A DNA stretch of 36,901 nt from Blepharisma japonicum. Taxonomy: Eukaryota > Ciliophora > Heterotrichea > Heterotrichida > Blepharismidae. The position numbers were made by a program, and so were the translations under genes. The stretch covers positions 1 to 36,901 of the forward strand of contig CATKHK010000165.1 in assembly GCA_949751835.1 (NCBI GenBank), read 5' to 3'. The notes beneath the pieces are model-generated. The model was not told the origin of the DNA. It saw nothing but the letters and a program-made list of their open reading frames with translations, and did not search any database. Numbering within the stretch: the stretch's first letter is position 1; every line of letters starts with the position of its first letter. Positions 11,499 to 24,200 of the stretch are shown here, piece by piece.

Positions 11499-14400
11499 TT
11501 AAAATGAAAAAACTGTTTTGGAGTGTGCCTGAGATATTTTTTGGGTCTCCACCTCAGGAATCATTTTTGGCAAAATGCTTGCTTCTTCTAAATGCCTTAT
11601 TTGGGCTTTGATAAAAGGGAGGTAATAAAGTAAGTAAAGTAGCATAAGTCCAACTGAAAATAAAATAGTTAAATTAATAATTATATCCAATTGCGAAGAA
11701 ATTATCTGCTTCGAGCTTGAATCTGCCATTTCAAAGTCCACAGCCATGGAATCCATTATAAAACTAAATTTTGTGAGGTAGCTATCTTTTTCTTCATATG
11801 AGCGATATTCATTAACACTCATATAAAATGAATCAAAAATAGCTAAATTTGCACCAGTTGCAGTCCCATATTTAATATTATTATATGGAGTGTTTATTTC
11901 TTCAAAAATACGTTCTCTTAAAGAGCTTGATATCAAATCCTTCAGGTCTTTTGAATGAAGATTATTATACTCTTCCCAGAACCATAAAATCGTATTTTCA
12001 AATTCAGTAGATGGATCTGCAAGACTATAAGATTCTTGATAAATATCTAGATATGGAGGTTTATTTATATCTCTTGTGAAATATCCAATTCTTTGTAATA
12101 AAGCTCTCCTCGTATTGAAGTTTTGCAATAATTTAGGCCGATTTATCATATAAGGTTCGCATTTTTTATATAGATAAAAAAGTGTCAATAAATAAAAAGT
12201 TATAGAAATGGCTCCAAAAAAAATTAATCTTCAGAAGAATCTTCAACTAATATTTGCATTTATGTAATAGTTGGCTTTTTTAGGATTTATTGGAACATAG
12301 TTATTTTCTTTGTTTACTTCAAGCCCATGAATTGAAGTGAGTCTATCTAAAGCGACTTGCCTAAGAGAAATATAGCTTGAAACTACCAACTTTTTAATAA
12401 ATTTTCAAAAATTTTCATACGTTGTCCTCATCTTAATTATGAAATAAATAAGCATAACTAAGCAAAAACCAAGAATAATAATCCCTGTTCATAATACAAA
12501 AGTAATGTTAAGGCTTGAATCATATATTCTATTTTTTTCACATTCGATTAAGCCTGACAATGCATCCATTATCGAGTCAAACGGATAGCTCATACTATTT
12601 ATCATTAGCCATCTAATTTCAGGTGTATAGCCTTTATCTTTTGTCTTCGCATATCTCAACAAGGCTTGGCCCTAAAATAATATTTACATGCTGAATAAAT
12701 TTTGTCATTAAATCATAAAGATTGTACACTTTTAGGTAAGAGCTGCCCATATTAAATTCCCATACAGGAATAATATTTTTTGTGACAATTTTAGAGCTAG
12801 GACAATAGCTTCATTGTGACATGTCACTCAATGTATATTCTTGCAAAATTGAAAGATTTACTATAGTCTGATTAAAAATTTCTGAATCTCTTGTAAGATT
12901 GTAAACTCCTTGTTCAATTTCTAGACTAATTGATCTCACTAAATTCGCAGATGATCCAATATAAAACATAATTTGTCCTAGGTGGTTAAAAATATCTAAA
13001 GAATTTGCATGTGCAACTTGTTCGATGATATAAGCTAGTATTCCAATATTAGTCCCAATCATTGCTATAATCTATTTACAAAATACTGTAAAGAGTAAAA
13101 TTCATTGGAATTTTTTAATAGATTTAAAGGTACTTGAAATATATTTTGATGCAAATCCTAAATTAAAATTACTCTCAGAAGAAATGGATAATGAATACCC
13201 AGAGCTTGCAGGAGCTTGTGAGGAGACTTTTTCCTCCTTAAAAACTTCAATGTTTGGAGGATCACTTAAAATGGCTGTTTTTTTCTTAATAGAATTCAAT
13301 TGAAAAGTTAATTTTTTGTTACTTGAGCGTTCAATAGGTTGGTTTTCATATATTTCAGATGGAACTTCTTTTACAATTGTTGGTAAATTAGAAAAATATT
13401 CTCCTTGCTCATTATTAACTTGACTTTTTCATTTTTCGAGTTCTGAATTATCAGTAAGTATCAATATCTTATGAATTATCTCTGATTTTGTTTTGCTTGC
13501 AGTATGAACTAATGCTATTTTTTTATTATTGCAATAAATAACAACTGGTTCAAATAATGGCAATTTCGATATATTTATTCCAGGGATAATATCAGAAATA
13601 TTCATCTCTGTGCAATTGCTTTTTTCTAAGCCTAATATTGATGCCAAGTGGATAGAATGGCTGAATATTTGCCCTTCTTCTGATATCGAAATTATTTGTC
13701 TTGTTGTTTTTATGTGAGAAAAATAAATCATATAGTAAGCTTTATTTATGAATGCTGTAAGCTTTATTAACGCTTTGCATTCAAAAATATATCCATCTTG
13801 GCTCTGAAGAAATGATACATGGGATGCTTCTAATTCAGTGCATGTGCATAATTTATAATGCTCGAATATGTGATCATTATGATATAAAGAATAAGGTTTG
13901 GGGATAAACTGATTAAAATCTTGCCCAATCATTTCAATTAGAGACACTTTAAGCATAATTCTAGCTTTTTCATTCATATAAGCAATAGACCCAAACGAAT
14001 TTATTTCTGTCGAAACTAGAATAACTCCAACTGTTTCATCGCAGCTTTCAAGCTTTTTAAAGTCTAATAAAGGCTCGGAGTTCTTTATGTTTAATTTCTT
14101 TTTAAGTATATCATTTCCTTCTTCGACTTCTCCTAGAATATTGGCCAAAAAAAGTCCATATAAATCAATTACTTCAGAATTTCTGATATCCTTTAAAAGT
14201 GATCCATAAAGTGTCTTAATTTTCTTGGAAAGAAAAAGGACTTTTTTAATAAAATTTTTGAGTTTGTTTATTTCTGGATCTTTTCTTGCGATTTCAGCTC
14301 ATAAATCTAACAATATCAAACAAAATTCAATATCAGATTTTTTTGCTTCATCAAGGCATAATATGCGATCTAAGTTTTTAATTTCTGATAGTCTACTTGC

Positions 14401-15720
14401 ATCTTTTTCAAAATTCTCTAAAGTTCTAAACTTTTGTATATATGTCTCAATATTCTGCTTAAGAAAGCCATACTTAGTAAGTTTAACCCTTCCTAGCCTT
14501 TCATCTTTTGCTATATAAACATAAAAATTGACTTCTCATATAATATAAAGTGCATTTTTCTTAATTCGTGATCTGAAATACTTAGAAAATATTTCAATCA
14601 CTTCACTTTTGGCATCGCATTGTTTGTCTACCAATAAATGCCTAATTGAATGCTCCAAAGTATATTTGCTTTTTGGGTTGATTCTATTAATTTTTAATGA
14701 ATGATATTTTCAATATACATAAATTGTTATAAAAAGACAAGACAAAGGTATCAAAAAAATACACAATAAAGTTAAAGTTTGTAAATTATCAGTTGAGTAT
14801 CCAAATAAAAAAATAGCTGAACAAGCTGAAATGCATCCCATTTTGCAAGCTTGGATTGAATTTTCAATAGGGTTGAAATAGTGCAAAAATCTAAATTCAA
14901 GTACTAATAAATATACTGCTATTGCCATGATTATTACTATACGGTATTCAAAACTATTTTTGTTAATAAATACAAACAGAAAGCATTGAACAATAAAAAA
15001 TACTATGCAAAGCAAGTCTCAGGATGAATTAGACCTTGATTTTATATTTTTATGAGCTTCTGAGTGTCTAAGATTTGCTTTCATAATTTCTGTAATAAAG
15101 GCTATAGGGATGAAAACAAATAAAATAAAGAGGCTTGAAATTGTTCCCCAAAATCCAAAATTATATTTGCTTACGTCATTATCTTCATATTCTTGTACAT
15201 AGCAGTAATCAAAAGCTGAATATTTGATAACGATTAGTAAAGTTGTTAAAAATGGAATTAGAAACATTGAGCTAAAGAAATCAATGAGGATTTTAGTAGT
15301 GAAAAGTAACAAATTAGGCAAACTGTAATTAAAACACTTAAGACTGCAATGTAAAAAAATAAGAAAAATCGAGAATATATACGTAGTAAAACTTGCAATA
15401 ACATAAAAAGTATAAAGATTCAGCTTGTTAAATAAATAGTCAAAGTTGGAAAATCTAAGGAAATTTCAAAAATTTGGGGATGAAAGTGGCATACTCGGGT
15501 ATCAAAAAAGAGATACCGCTTGAATTGTGATCACTAAAGTTGAAAATATTTCCAGAATTATTTGTTGATTATAAGGAACTCTAGTATTGAACTCTGACTC
15601 AAAAATCCTCAGGATGCAGCCTAATAAAAATTCTTGTAACTTTTTTAATTTGTTGGGTGAATTTTTGCATATGAGTGCTTGATGACCTTCTATGTAGGAA
15701 ACCTCAACATCTGTTATCAT
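11499..15720 (-). CDS. Polytopic membrane PAS-domain protein, copy B (nonsense codon, possibly spliced out)
   Basis: It is colinear with copy A throughout: N-terminal membrane spans, PAS domain (14148 region downward, AYMNEKARIMLKV, EMIGQDFNQFIP), C-terminal spans and the same 16-nt intron (12672-12687). The start ATG at 15720 has the same upstream in-frame TAG as copy A. The C-terminus diverges after ETQKISQA. One defect stands out: codon 883 is UAG (13072-13074) where copy A has CAG. Either the gene is a recent pseudogene giving an 882-residue product without the C-terminal spans, or a 15-nt intron at 13065-13079 removes the stop. In the latter case the product would be about 1396 residues, with a shortened hydrophobic segment. 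The rest of the frame is undamaged, which suggests selection is acting or ended only recently. Confidence 0.75.
12672..12687 (-). other. 16-nt spliceosomal intron in PAS copy B
   Basis: Identical in sequence and position to the intron of copy A (GTAAATATTATTTTAG), so it predates the duplication. Removing it joins the frames on either side, which differ by one base. Confidence 0.9.
13065..13079 (-). other. Candidate 15-nt intron overlapping the nonsense codon of PAS copy B
   Basis: The minus strand reads GTAAATAGATTATAG, a 15-nt GT..AG unit with an A six bases before the last G, as in the 16-nt intron. Removal is frame-neutral and deletes the UAG, leaving Val-Phe-Ser-Met-Ile in place of the membrane-segment residues of copy A. 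Copy A cannot form it: its codons here are TAT and CAG instead of TGT and TAG. No transcript evidence is available. Confidence 0.45.
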
Positions 15721-16866
15721 TTGAGATGCCTATATTTTAAATATATGATAATTATGCATTAAATATTCTCTTAAAGTTCTTCGCAGAATACAATAGACTC
15801 ATATTAAATTTATATAAATAAATAGGACCATTTGGTAAGCCTCTAATAAAATCCGCAAACCTATTTTTTAATTTTTTTATAGTTGATTATATTTAAAGCT
15901 CTGACTATGCAATGCTTTTATTTAACGTAAATAAAAATCAATAACGTTCATTTTCAAGTACGAGAATTCTTAAATGAAAAATTTGTAAATTTTTTATTTA
16001 TCAATAAAGCTTTATTAGAGATAGATTAGATTAAGGCACCATTCAATAAATCATAAAGTGGGTTTTCAATTAAGCTTCTTTATAATAAAATGAGTATTGG
16101 AAATGCTATTAGATTAGATACTGGATTTATTGTCTCCTCATCCTGCACACCATGCGTTTCCCATCAAGTTTTACAGGTACATCTAGAATTTAATTCCTCT
16201 TTTTACTTCAGTATCATTAACAGTCAAATTCGTGCTTATGTCGTTTTTATATATAATATTAAGATAATCATTTATATAAGCACTGATATAATCTTGACTT
16301 GAAGAAAAAGATAAGATTAAATGTTAAGGAAGAAATTGCTTAAATAATAAGGATTATATGTAAATATTCAATCCATAAATAATTATTTAATTTAATCAAT
16401 TATCGATAAGGTGCAGGTATCTTGATTTTAAAAAATATGAAAAATAATTCAATTTAATTGTAATTTATATTAATGCAAAGCTGATGATATTAATTGAATT
16501 GGTTTAGGCTTAAATTAACTTGTAAGAAATTTTGCCAAGCTATAGTTTTTAGCTATGAAATCATAACCTTATTACACTATTATATATACTTTATTAATTT
16601 TTTGCCTTATGTTAAATCATATTAATTATAAAGGCAAATATCATAGCTTTTTAGGAAGACATTATCTTAAAAAGTATATGAATTATTTAGTAATAAAATT
16701 AAAAGAATTACTTTTTCCTATTAATAACACTGAAATGAAATTTTAGGCTAATAAACCTAAAAGATAAGAAATGGTATTATGTACTTAGGAACTTTAATAA
16801 TTTATAGATCATCTTTAACGGTTGATTTCGAATTTTTACCTGAATTATTTCAATTTCCTCTTATTT
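15721..16866. other. Intergenic region, no recognised gene
   Basis: The left part (15721-16320) is the duplicated 5' flank of PAS copy B. The rest is AT-rich spacer downstream of the broken U-box gene. A 70-codon plus-strand frame at 16090 is not kept in the homologous flank of copy A, which has a stop after six codons, so I do not call it. Confidence 0.6.
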
Positions 16867-18005
16867 TTAACTAGATAAATATCTTTCGGCATTTATCATA
16901 CTATAAATATCATCAGATGAGCATATATTAATCTTAATTAGCTGATGGGTGCCCTTATTGCTACGCAGTCACCACTCGCAGGAACTTTGGTAAAGGTTTT
17001 CCAGTTTTGCAGCTTTTTGATTGGTTTCTATGATAATTAACCTGTAAAGTGTCCTAGAGCACTTTGCATTCTTGTATCCTCTATTGTCATGAGATTAATC
17101 GAGTAAACTTTGATCCACTTAATTTCTAATATTTCCCCGTTGCTTTTTCTTTTAGAGTGGACTTTATTTAAGAAAAATGGAATTTTAGTCTTAATTGGAA
17201 TGAGCATATCAAAGGAGAGTCTCCACCATAAACCGAATATAAATACTCCCATTGCCTTTTATTTATCATTCGATAATCACGGAAATTTCTAAGATCTTTC
17301 TGTAAAAGCCCTTCACTAACAAAGAAATGGGAAGTTAAGAGTTTTCCAGGTCGTTGACCTCCTTTTGTATAATTTATTCAGTTACCGATTCACCCTGGAG
17401 ATACAGCGTAGTATCCATTTGAAAATCCATCTTTTTCGTAATTAAGCACTATATTTCTTTCTTCTTCCCGAGAAGCTGCTCTAGCTTTTTTAATTTTGGC
17501 ACTCTGATTTGGCTGCCTAAAAGATTGATAATTTTCACTTTCTGGCATCCTTGGGTTTTGGACGTTATCTTTTTCTTTATTCTCGATTGGGAGCTTTATT
17601 TGACCATCTCGCCATGGTAAATTTTGCTTTTTGTTTATACTTTCAGCTTTGTATTCCTCCACAGCACTTTTTGCTTTAGTAAATTCTTTTTTTTCAACTT
17701 TTAATTTCTTCATCTTTTTCGTTAATTGTTTCTTGTAAATATTGTATTGTTTGACGATATTGTTGGACTTCCGGCATTCTTTCTTTGAAACTGCTGATGA
17801 TTGATTTTAGGCGATGATTACTAATAAGAATTGTATTTGTTAAAGCTGCACCTGTGACTGGGCTTGTTCTTTTTCGCTGAAATCAAGCAGTAATTGCGGC
17901 TCTCTCATAGCTTTGGCCATCTTCTGCAACAACTGGGTCTTCCATCAATTCCCCTGTTATAGGGCAGCAGTAATCGCTTGGAATTTCCCCTTCTCCGTCA
18001 ACCAT
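16867..18005 (-). pseudogene. Broken U-box / DUSP paralogue with insertion and frameshift
   Basis: The ATG at 18005 opens a good U-box ([30 protein letters not shown] with W=UGA, then SPVTG). The frame shifts by one base in an eight-base homopolymer at 17687-17694 (T on plus), in the coiled-coil region. Coding then continues in the new frame to a DUSP domain (YYAVSPGWIGNWINYTKGG, DYRMINKRQWEYL, YGGDSPLICS). The RanBP2 finger of the 4509-5846 paralogue is missing: the text passes from the PNQS region straight to ARAASREEERN. After the DUSP a 273-bp insertion brings a stop within ten codons. The original end (SDDIYSMINAERYLSS, stop) survives beyond the insertion at 16867-16926. A sequencing error could explain the frameshift alone but not the insertion or the lost finger. 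A truncated U-box product remains possible. Confidence 0.75.
16927..17199. mobile_element. 273-bp insertion flanked by 10-bp direct repeats
   Basis: ATGAGCATAT occurs at 16917-16926 and 17200-17209, and the two flanks are contiguous in the intact paralogue (single copy at 4658-4667). The insert is less AT-rich than its surroundings and has no obvious terminal inverted repeats or recognisable transposase. The direct repeats look like a target-site duplication or a germline-deletion pointer; a short non-autonomous element or an eliminated-type sequence both fit. Confidence 0.65.
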
Positions 18006-18892
18006 GCTTAGAAAATTTATATAGAAGGAATACAATAAATAATTAAAGCAATAAATGATAGAATATATTTTATATAACACATCATATTTTTTGAAATTAA
18101 TATCGAATAAGAATTAATTATATGCATAAAAACCGTAAATAAGAAATTTACTCTAAGCTCTTTTACTTGCCCATCATCGGAGAGCAAACCATTCTAAAAT
18201 CCCTTATGCTATGGAAAGCCATCTATGAGTAAGTAAAAAATGTATTCATATAATTGTTTTTTAAAATATATTTTGATAAAAATAGGATTAGAAAGTGAAT
18301 TCCTAGCTTATTCTCTCTTAACCTTGATAATTTGTATAAAATAATAAGGTGCTAAGTTAATTTTAATTAAGACCCTATATGATAAAAAGAATAAGAGCAA
18401 ATGATAAACCTTTATTGCCTTATCCTATGAATTAAAATTATATTATTAACTAATTTATCCTAATTTAAGCTATTTTGCTTCATTATATTGTCATGGAAAA
18501 CTTTATTTGTTCACATGAATTAAGCATTTTTAAGCTTAAGCCAAAATGATGCTATATATTTCTCTCTATTATCAGGAGTGGTCTAAAAATTACTGAACGG
18601 ATAATTGTCTTTATTCTATAAAATTCTTTTTTTATTATAAAACCAATAAATGCCCATCTAGTTATATTGCTATTGAATGCCCTTTCTCAATAATTTCAAA
18701 TAATACTCATCCGCAACATCAAATTATACTGGACATTACTCTGTCTTACCAGCATTAGTTATAAGGATAAAGTTTTAAAATTGTTTAAAGATATTTATCT
18801 CAAAACTATACAGGCTATTTTATGTTAAAATTTTTTCTAATTAATAAAGCTGATAGCCGCATTGACCTATATCTGAAGTTAAAATGGATTAC
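18006..18892. other. Intergenic spacer with a duplicated promoter-side flank
   Basis: No gene is seen. The stretch about 18395-18550 resembles 19870-20060 upstream of the next U-box gene (shared TTATTTGTTCA and TTTTTAAGC words and matching order), indicating that the two U-box loci arose as a tandem duplication including upstream DNA. Confidence 0.5.
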
Positions 18893-19783
18893 TTAAAAGT
18901 TTATGCGAACTCTAGAAGAGTTCCTCCTAGTATGTTGTCTTTCAGTATTTCTTATTCTTATAAAAGTTGGTGTATCATCTATTAAGGAATTGAATCTTAC
19001 CAATCTATTCTGAGGACTCGGCGAATTCTCATTAGAAGATATATCAGTATTATAATTATTTGCACTTATTTCTGCTTCTCTAGAGACTGCTATAGCTTTT
19101 TTCATTTTTCTCATCTTTCCACAGGCAGCACAATTTTTTCTATCTGAATTATTCTTTTGGTTACACAGTTCGCAAACCCATTGGTTTAACTCTGGCCTTT
19201 TTTTAGTACACACTGAACATATGCTACTATCATTTTTATTTTTAAATTGGCAAAATACGCAACATCAGAATGTAGTAGTTCGATATTGCTGCTTTAAATG
19301 AAAATTATCCTGATGTGGAGGTTGAAATAAGAGTTGGGAATTACTTTTTTCTGTATTACCAATTGGAAACATTTTTTTTGAAGCAAATGATGGTAAATTT
19401 TGTATTTTGTTTTGATCTTTAGCTTTATTTTCCTCTAAATCAATTTTTGCTTTAGCTAATTCTTCTTTCAATTTTTTAATTTCTTCATCTTTTGCTTCAA
19501 TTTTTCTTTGCAAATTTGATATGCTTAGGCGATATCGTTGGTTTTCAGGCATTTTTTCTTTGAAATTGCTGATTATGGATTTTAATCTATAATTATCAAA
19601 TAGAACTGTACTTGCTAAAACTGCACCAGTGACTGGGCTTGTTTTTTTCTCTCGCTGGAATCATTGAGTTATTAGCTCTCGCTCATAGCTTTGACCATCT
19701 TCTGCAACAACTGGATCTTCCATCAATTCTCCTGATATAGGGCAGCAGTAGTCTCTCGGAATTTCGAACTCTTCGTCAATCAT
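18893..19783 (-). CDS. U-box / coiled-coil / double RanBP2 zinc finger protein (296 aa)
   Basis: One intact frame runs from ATG 19783 to TAA 18893 with UGA=Trp. The U-box covers residues about 8-75: [28 protein letters not shown] then Trp, later SPVTG. A coiled coil covers about 85-125 ([15 protein letters not shown]). Two RanBP2-type fingers follow. The first starts at Trp173 (UGA) with CVFC and CSVC; the second starts at Trp202 with CELC, an Asn at the usual position and CAAC. The tail is basic and Ser/Arg/Asn-rich, ending RRNSSRVRINF. Unlike its relatives it has no DUSP domain, so it may be a shortened form or keep an older arrangement. A role as a ubiquitin ligase with ubiquitin-binding fingers is inferred from the domains. 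Neighbours are the broken U-box locus downstream and a long spacer upstream. Confidence 0.85.
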
Positions 19784-21215
19784 TTTTAAAATATTTATAG
19801 AAAGAAATTAAAAAATGATACATAAAATTAGAGAAATAAAAAATTTCTTCAATAAATTGATAATGATTTAAAATTAAAGTATAAAATAAGAGCAAATGAC
19901 AAAACTTTTATTATCTTATCATATATATTAAAATTATTTTACTAACTAATTTATTCTTAATTTAAGATATTTTGTTTCTTTATATTATCTAATGTTATGG
20001 AAAATTTTATTTGTTCATACGTTGCCAATTCCAATTGCAATTAAGCCATTTTTAAGCCAAACTATCTTATTATTTCTCTTAAGTGCCATATACTAAAATA
20101 TTAAGGCCTATAATTGAAATGCAATAATCTGCTTTTGATCCTTACTCTAATAGTGAAGAAGCAATAGAATAGAATATTTAACTATTATAAGCCATGATAA
20201 TATATTTATAATCTTTTTCATTTATGATGCATAACTTATTTTTAGGACTAAATTATGATTTCAAATCGAATGAGATTCATATGCAAATTCTAGAAGTCAG
20301 AAAAAATACAATAATTTAATTATTTATACAAAAAGGGAAGTATCTGGATCATAATGAATAAAATTATAAGGTTTATTTAAAGCTATAATAGTTTTAGGAT
20401 AAATATTTTAAGAAATCTAGTATACTTGGTCATTTTAAATATCTAGTAATAAATATAAATTTTAGAACATGAGTTTTATGCCTTAGTCCTTAAGCATCGT
20501 ACTGATTTGATTTGGATGAAAATAGTTATATAAATATAACTCGATGCTGCAAGCTATTTCGCTAGCAGCAAAGTGATATTTTATGAAATAATTTGGTGTC
20601 CGATTAAAAATGCAGGACTTGTGCGTTACTTAGCAGATATGATTATTTCTTGATAATTCATAATTGATTTGGACGCGAAAATACAAAGATTAGAATGAGT
20701 GCGAAAGATAAACACTATTTATCGGCGTTGAGACAATGACTATAAAAGCTATGAGAGGTTTATAATTATTCCGAAAATTAGTTATATTTGTTTAGAAATT
20801 TTCAATTAAATAAGTCTTTTCTTTAGTAGTATCAAATCACATAATTTTTTCAAAATATATGGAAATAATTTAATTCAATTAATACACCTATATAGATGCC
20901 TTTTTACATTTTTATAAAAATACATCTTTATTTTTTATTACTGAAATAAAATAAAATGCCTAATCAAGCACTCAGATTTTTGATTTGCTTTAGTCAGTAC
21001 TTGAGCATTGAGAAGCATTAAATTATTCTAAACAAATAAATAGAATAATCAATTATAGAATAATTATTTAAACTAAATTTGAATAGAGTATTTTTCATCA
21101 ATTAATTAGGTTTTGTACTATAGTCTAAGAGCACATTTTAGGTATTTTTTTGTTGCAACTTTTCGATATTATAAAAAATTGCATGAACTTTTAATAAACT
21201 AAATATTAATTATGA
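19784..21215. other. Long AT-rich spacer, no recognised gene
   Basis: It lies between the U-box gene start and the 3' end of propeller copy 2. The duplicated U-box flank lies at 19870-20060. A somewhat less AT-rich stretch at about 20480-20760 has no convincing frame on either strand and resembles nothing I know. The remainder is poly-A/T-rich. Confidence 0.6.
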
Positions 21216-24200
21216 TTAAATACTGCTCATTTCTTCCATCATCACTCCTTCATCTAAAAAGTTGCTTATTCTTTGATTTTTTCTTTTCTTTGAATAATAT
21301 ATTCCATATGCAATAGCAGTACCAAGGAGAATAATTATCATTCCTCCTAAAGTTCATATTCATCATTTAAATGAAGATTCTTTACCAGTTTCCCCTCTTT
21401 TAAGAACAATCACGTCTGAAATCAATTTTTGGGATAAATTTTCTGCTTGCACTTGTATATGAAACTCTTCATTTTCTCATCATTTGATCAGTTTTTTATA
21501 ACTTTCTTCACTTATGGCAGGTATTTCTATAATTTTTTTGTTTATTGAATATTCATTTAGTGTTTTCGTTAAAGTGTCTATGAAGGAAATAACGTTATTT
21601 TCTATAAAAATTATTTTATTCGTAAGCACAGTAGTAAAAAAAGTAAAGAAATTTACAGGAGAGTCATTTAGATTTATTATTTCTATTTCAGTTGATTTTT
21701 CAAATATTTTGTCTGTAAAAATAATGTAATTGCAGTCATCTTGGCATGATATGAGTTTCGAGTAATAAATAGTTGGTACAAAAGAGTTTAAATTGCAAGA
21801 TAATGAACGACTCAATTTTATGTTGGCGATATCATCAATCGAGTATTCGAGTAGAGTCATCGAATTAGTCATAATAAATAGTCTATTTTCGCAAATAGTA
21901 AGAGAGATAAATTTATTTGAGCGTGCATGAGGTAGACCTTCAATTACGATTGCTGGGCTATTTTCTTGAATTTCGATAATTCTTAGACCGAATGAAAAAT
22001 CGATAATGTAGAGATATATAACGCCGAATTTGGATAATGTTATCTCACTTGATTGGATTAAAAATGAATTAAGCCCAAGAGAGAAAAAGTCAATATTTTC
22101 AATTTTTTTAAGAAAAATTCCATTTTCGTTTAATAAGCCCTTGTATCTGAGGATACAGCTATTTTCATAGTCTTTAAAGCTAGCCTTTCTTTCATATAAA
22201 AATATTTCAAAGCGTTGATTGTTTAGCTTGACTACATTTAAAGTTTCGACAAATGATGGAATCCAAATATTACTTTCCGATCATAATGAAGATTTCTTAA
22301 TAAAATCATATTTAATGATAAGCAAAATATATCTTTCATGTCCTGCTTCAACTAATGCTTTTTCATCTCAAAATTCCTCAGTAGGTGCAATATATTTACA
22401 GACTCCAAAGATTAAAATAATATTTTCGTTAAAATCAATTGCATAAAAATTATCACATGAAATATTTTTCCCAAAAACAAAATCCTTTAAAAATAGAACC
22501 GAATCTGTCATTGGAATATTTTTTGAATGATCTAAAATAATAAATTCATTTTTTCCATTAATCACCGTTTTTTTTGCATTTTTAACAAAAATTTCATAAG
22601 TCTTCTCATAGCAGGATTCTATTTTTATTGATGAAATTTCGTTAAAATTTTTTTTCAAATGTATAGGAGAAAGTTCAGGATTGACACTTTCACAATTGAT
22701 GTCATTAATTATAATTGACGCTTTAATGTCATTTCCATATAAAATTCTGCTTAGATCAATAATTTTTTGTTGATGGTATGGAACTTCAATTAATTTTGGT
22801 AAATTTTTATTTTCAATTCAAATTGCATTATGTTCTTTGTGAAAATTAAACTTTAAGTCAACTATTGACTTAAAATCCGCGTTTTCAGCTAAAATTGAAA
22901 ATTTTCCTTCTTCTATTTTATTTTCTGAGTAAAAAGACTGGCTTAGTTTTATATTTATGCCAATAGGAAGTGAGCATTTATTTTCAAATGAATATTTATA
23001 GCGATCACATCTCAATTCATATATTTTTAAAATACTTTTATCTTCAAGCTGGCATATTACAGGAAATTCCTTTAGGTTTGATAGCCCGTTTTTAGAATCA
23101 GCTAATCGGCATGAATTATCTAAAATAATAGTATACTGCAATGCTTCAAATGCAAATTTTGTTCAATCATACACAGCAATAATATTATCAACTTGCAAAA
23201 GTAGAATATTTTTCACACTGTTAAAGTATTTAATAGTCCCTTTTAAATGAGGCCCCAAAGTTTTTATATGATTGAGACTTTTATCATATATGCCAACTGA
23301 AGAGTCAGAAAACAGTAAAGCAACGGTTTTGTCCATAGATGTAGAAATTTCTTTTATATCTTTATGGAAACCATTGATGATTTTATAGCTGAAAGAATGG
23401 TTTTCTATTGAAATTTTTGGAAAATCAATGATAATCATACCGTTATTGTAAATTACATATAAAAGAATATTATATTCATATAAAGATACTTTCTCTATAA
23501 TTTCTAGTCCTGCGATATAAAAATCATTTTCAATATCAAGAATTTCTTTATTTATCCGAACTAGTTTTTCAATAGTATTTCCTATATAAACATCTATCAT
23601 CGCCTGATTTGCGCAGAAAATTGCACCTGCTGCTTTACAGTAAGCAAAAAATAAGCAGTCAACATCAGACTGAATTTTTGAACAAACAATATCACCTTCT
23701 GAGATTGGTCGATAACACCTAGAAAATAAAAAGGTTTGGTCTATAATATCATAGGATACAATAAATCATTTTAGTGTGCTGGCTAAATATCAAAACCTGA
23801 GAATATTTGAACTATTTGATAATACTTGAACATCTTCTATATTATCAAAATCTTGAGCAATGATTGTATCATCAAAACCATAAATAATCACTCTTTCAAA
23901 ATATTTAATAAATGATGGATTTGGAAGCAAAATAATTTCACTTAAAATATCATCATGGTCAGGAAATGATCAACTGACAGTAATATCTGATGGAAGCTCA
24001 TTATCTATAAGTGAGTAAGTAAGATTTGGTCCAGAATATAAAGAATCTGCATTAATGCTAATTTGTGAGCTAGGCCCATATAAATATATATCAATAGGAG
24101 CTAAATTCTTCTTATAAATATCTAAAGCGTTTGAAGTCACTGAAAAAATATTAAAGCTCTTTTTGACGCTTTTTTTATTTGTATGGTTTGATTTTCCTGT

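Larger units (their letters stand above)
6330..16330 (-). repeat. Tandem duplication of a unit of about 5 kb carrying the PAS gene
   Basis: Unit A covers about 6330-11370 and unit B about 11400-16330. Each holds one PAS gene plus upstream and downstream flanks that align to each other. Boundaries are approximate because the flanks are AT-rich. The same intron in both copies shows that the whole gene was copied from DNA, not from a spliced transcript. Confidence 0.8.

Noticed and set aside
16090-16302. 70-codon plus-strand frame starting MSIGNAIRL
   Set aside because: The homologous flank at about 11117 has a stop after six codons, so the frame is not conserved.
16927-17199. Coding exon (71-codon frame overlapping the insert, 17037-17252)
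   Set aside because: The frame runs out of the insert into the DUSP antisense-free flank by chance, lacks an ATG that fits, and shows no recognisable motif.
17687-17694. Programmed frameshift in the U-box copy at 16867-18005
   Set aside because: The site is a plain A-run and the gene is damaged in two other ways; a simple indel is more likely.
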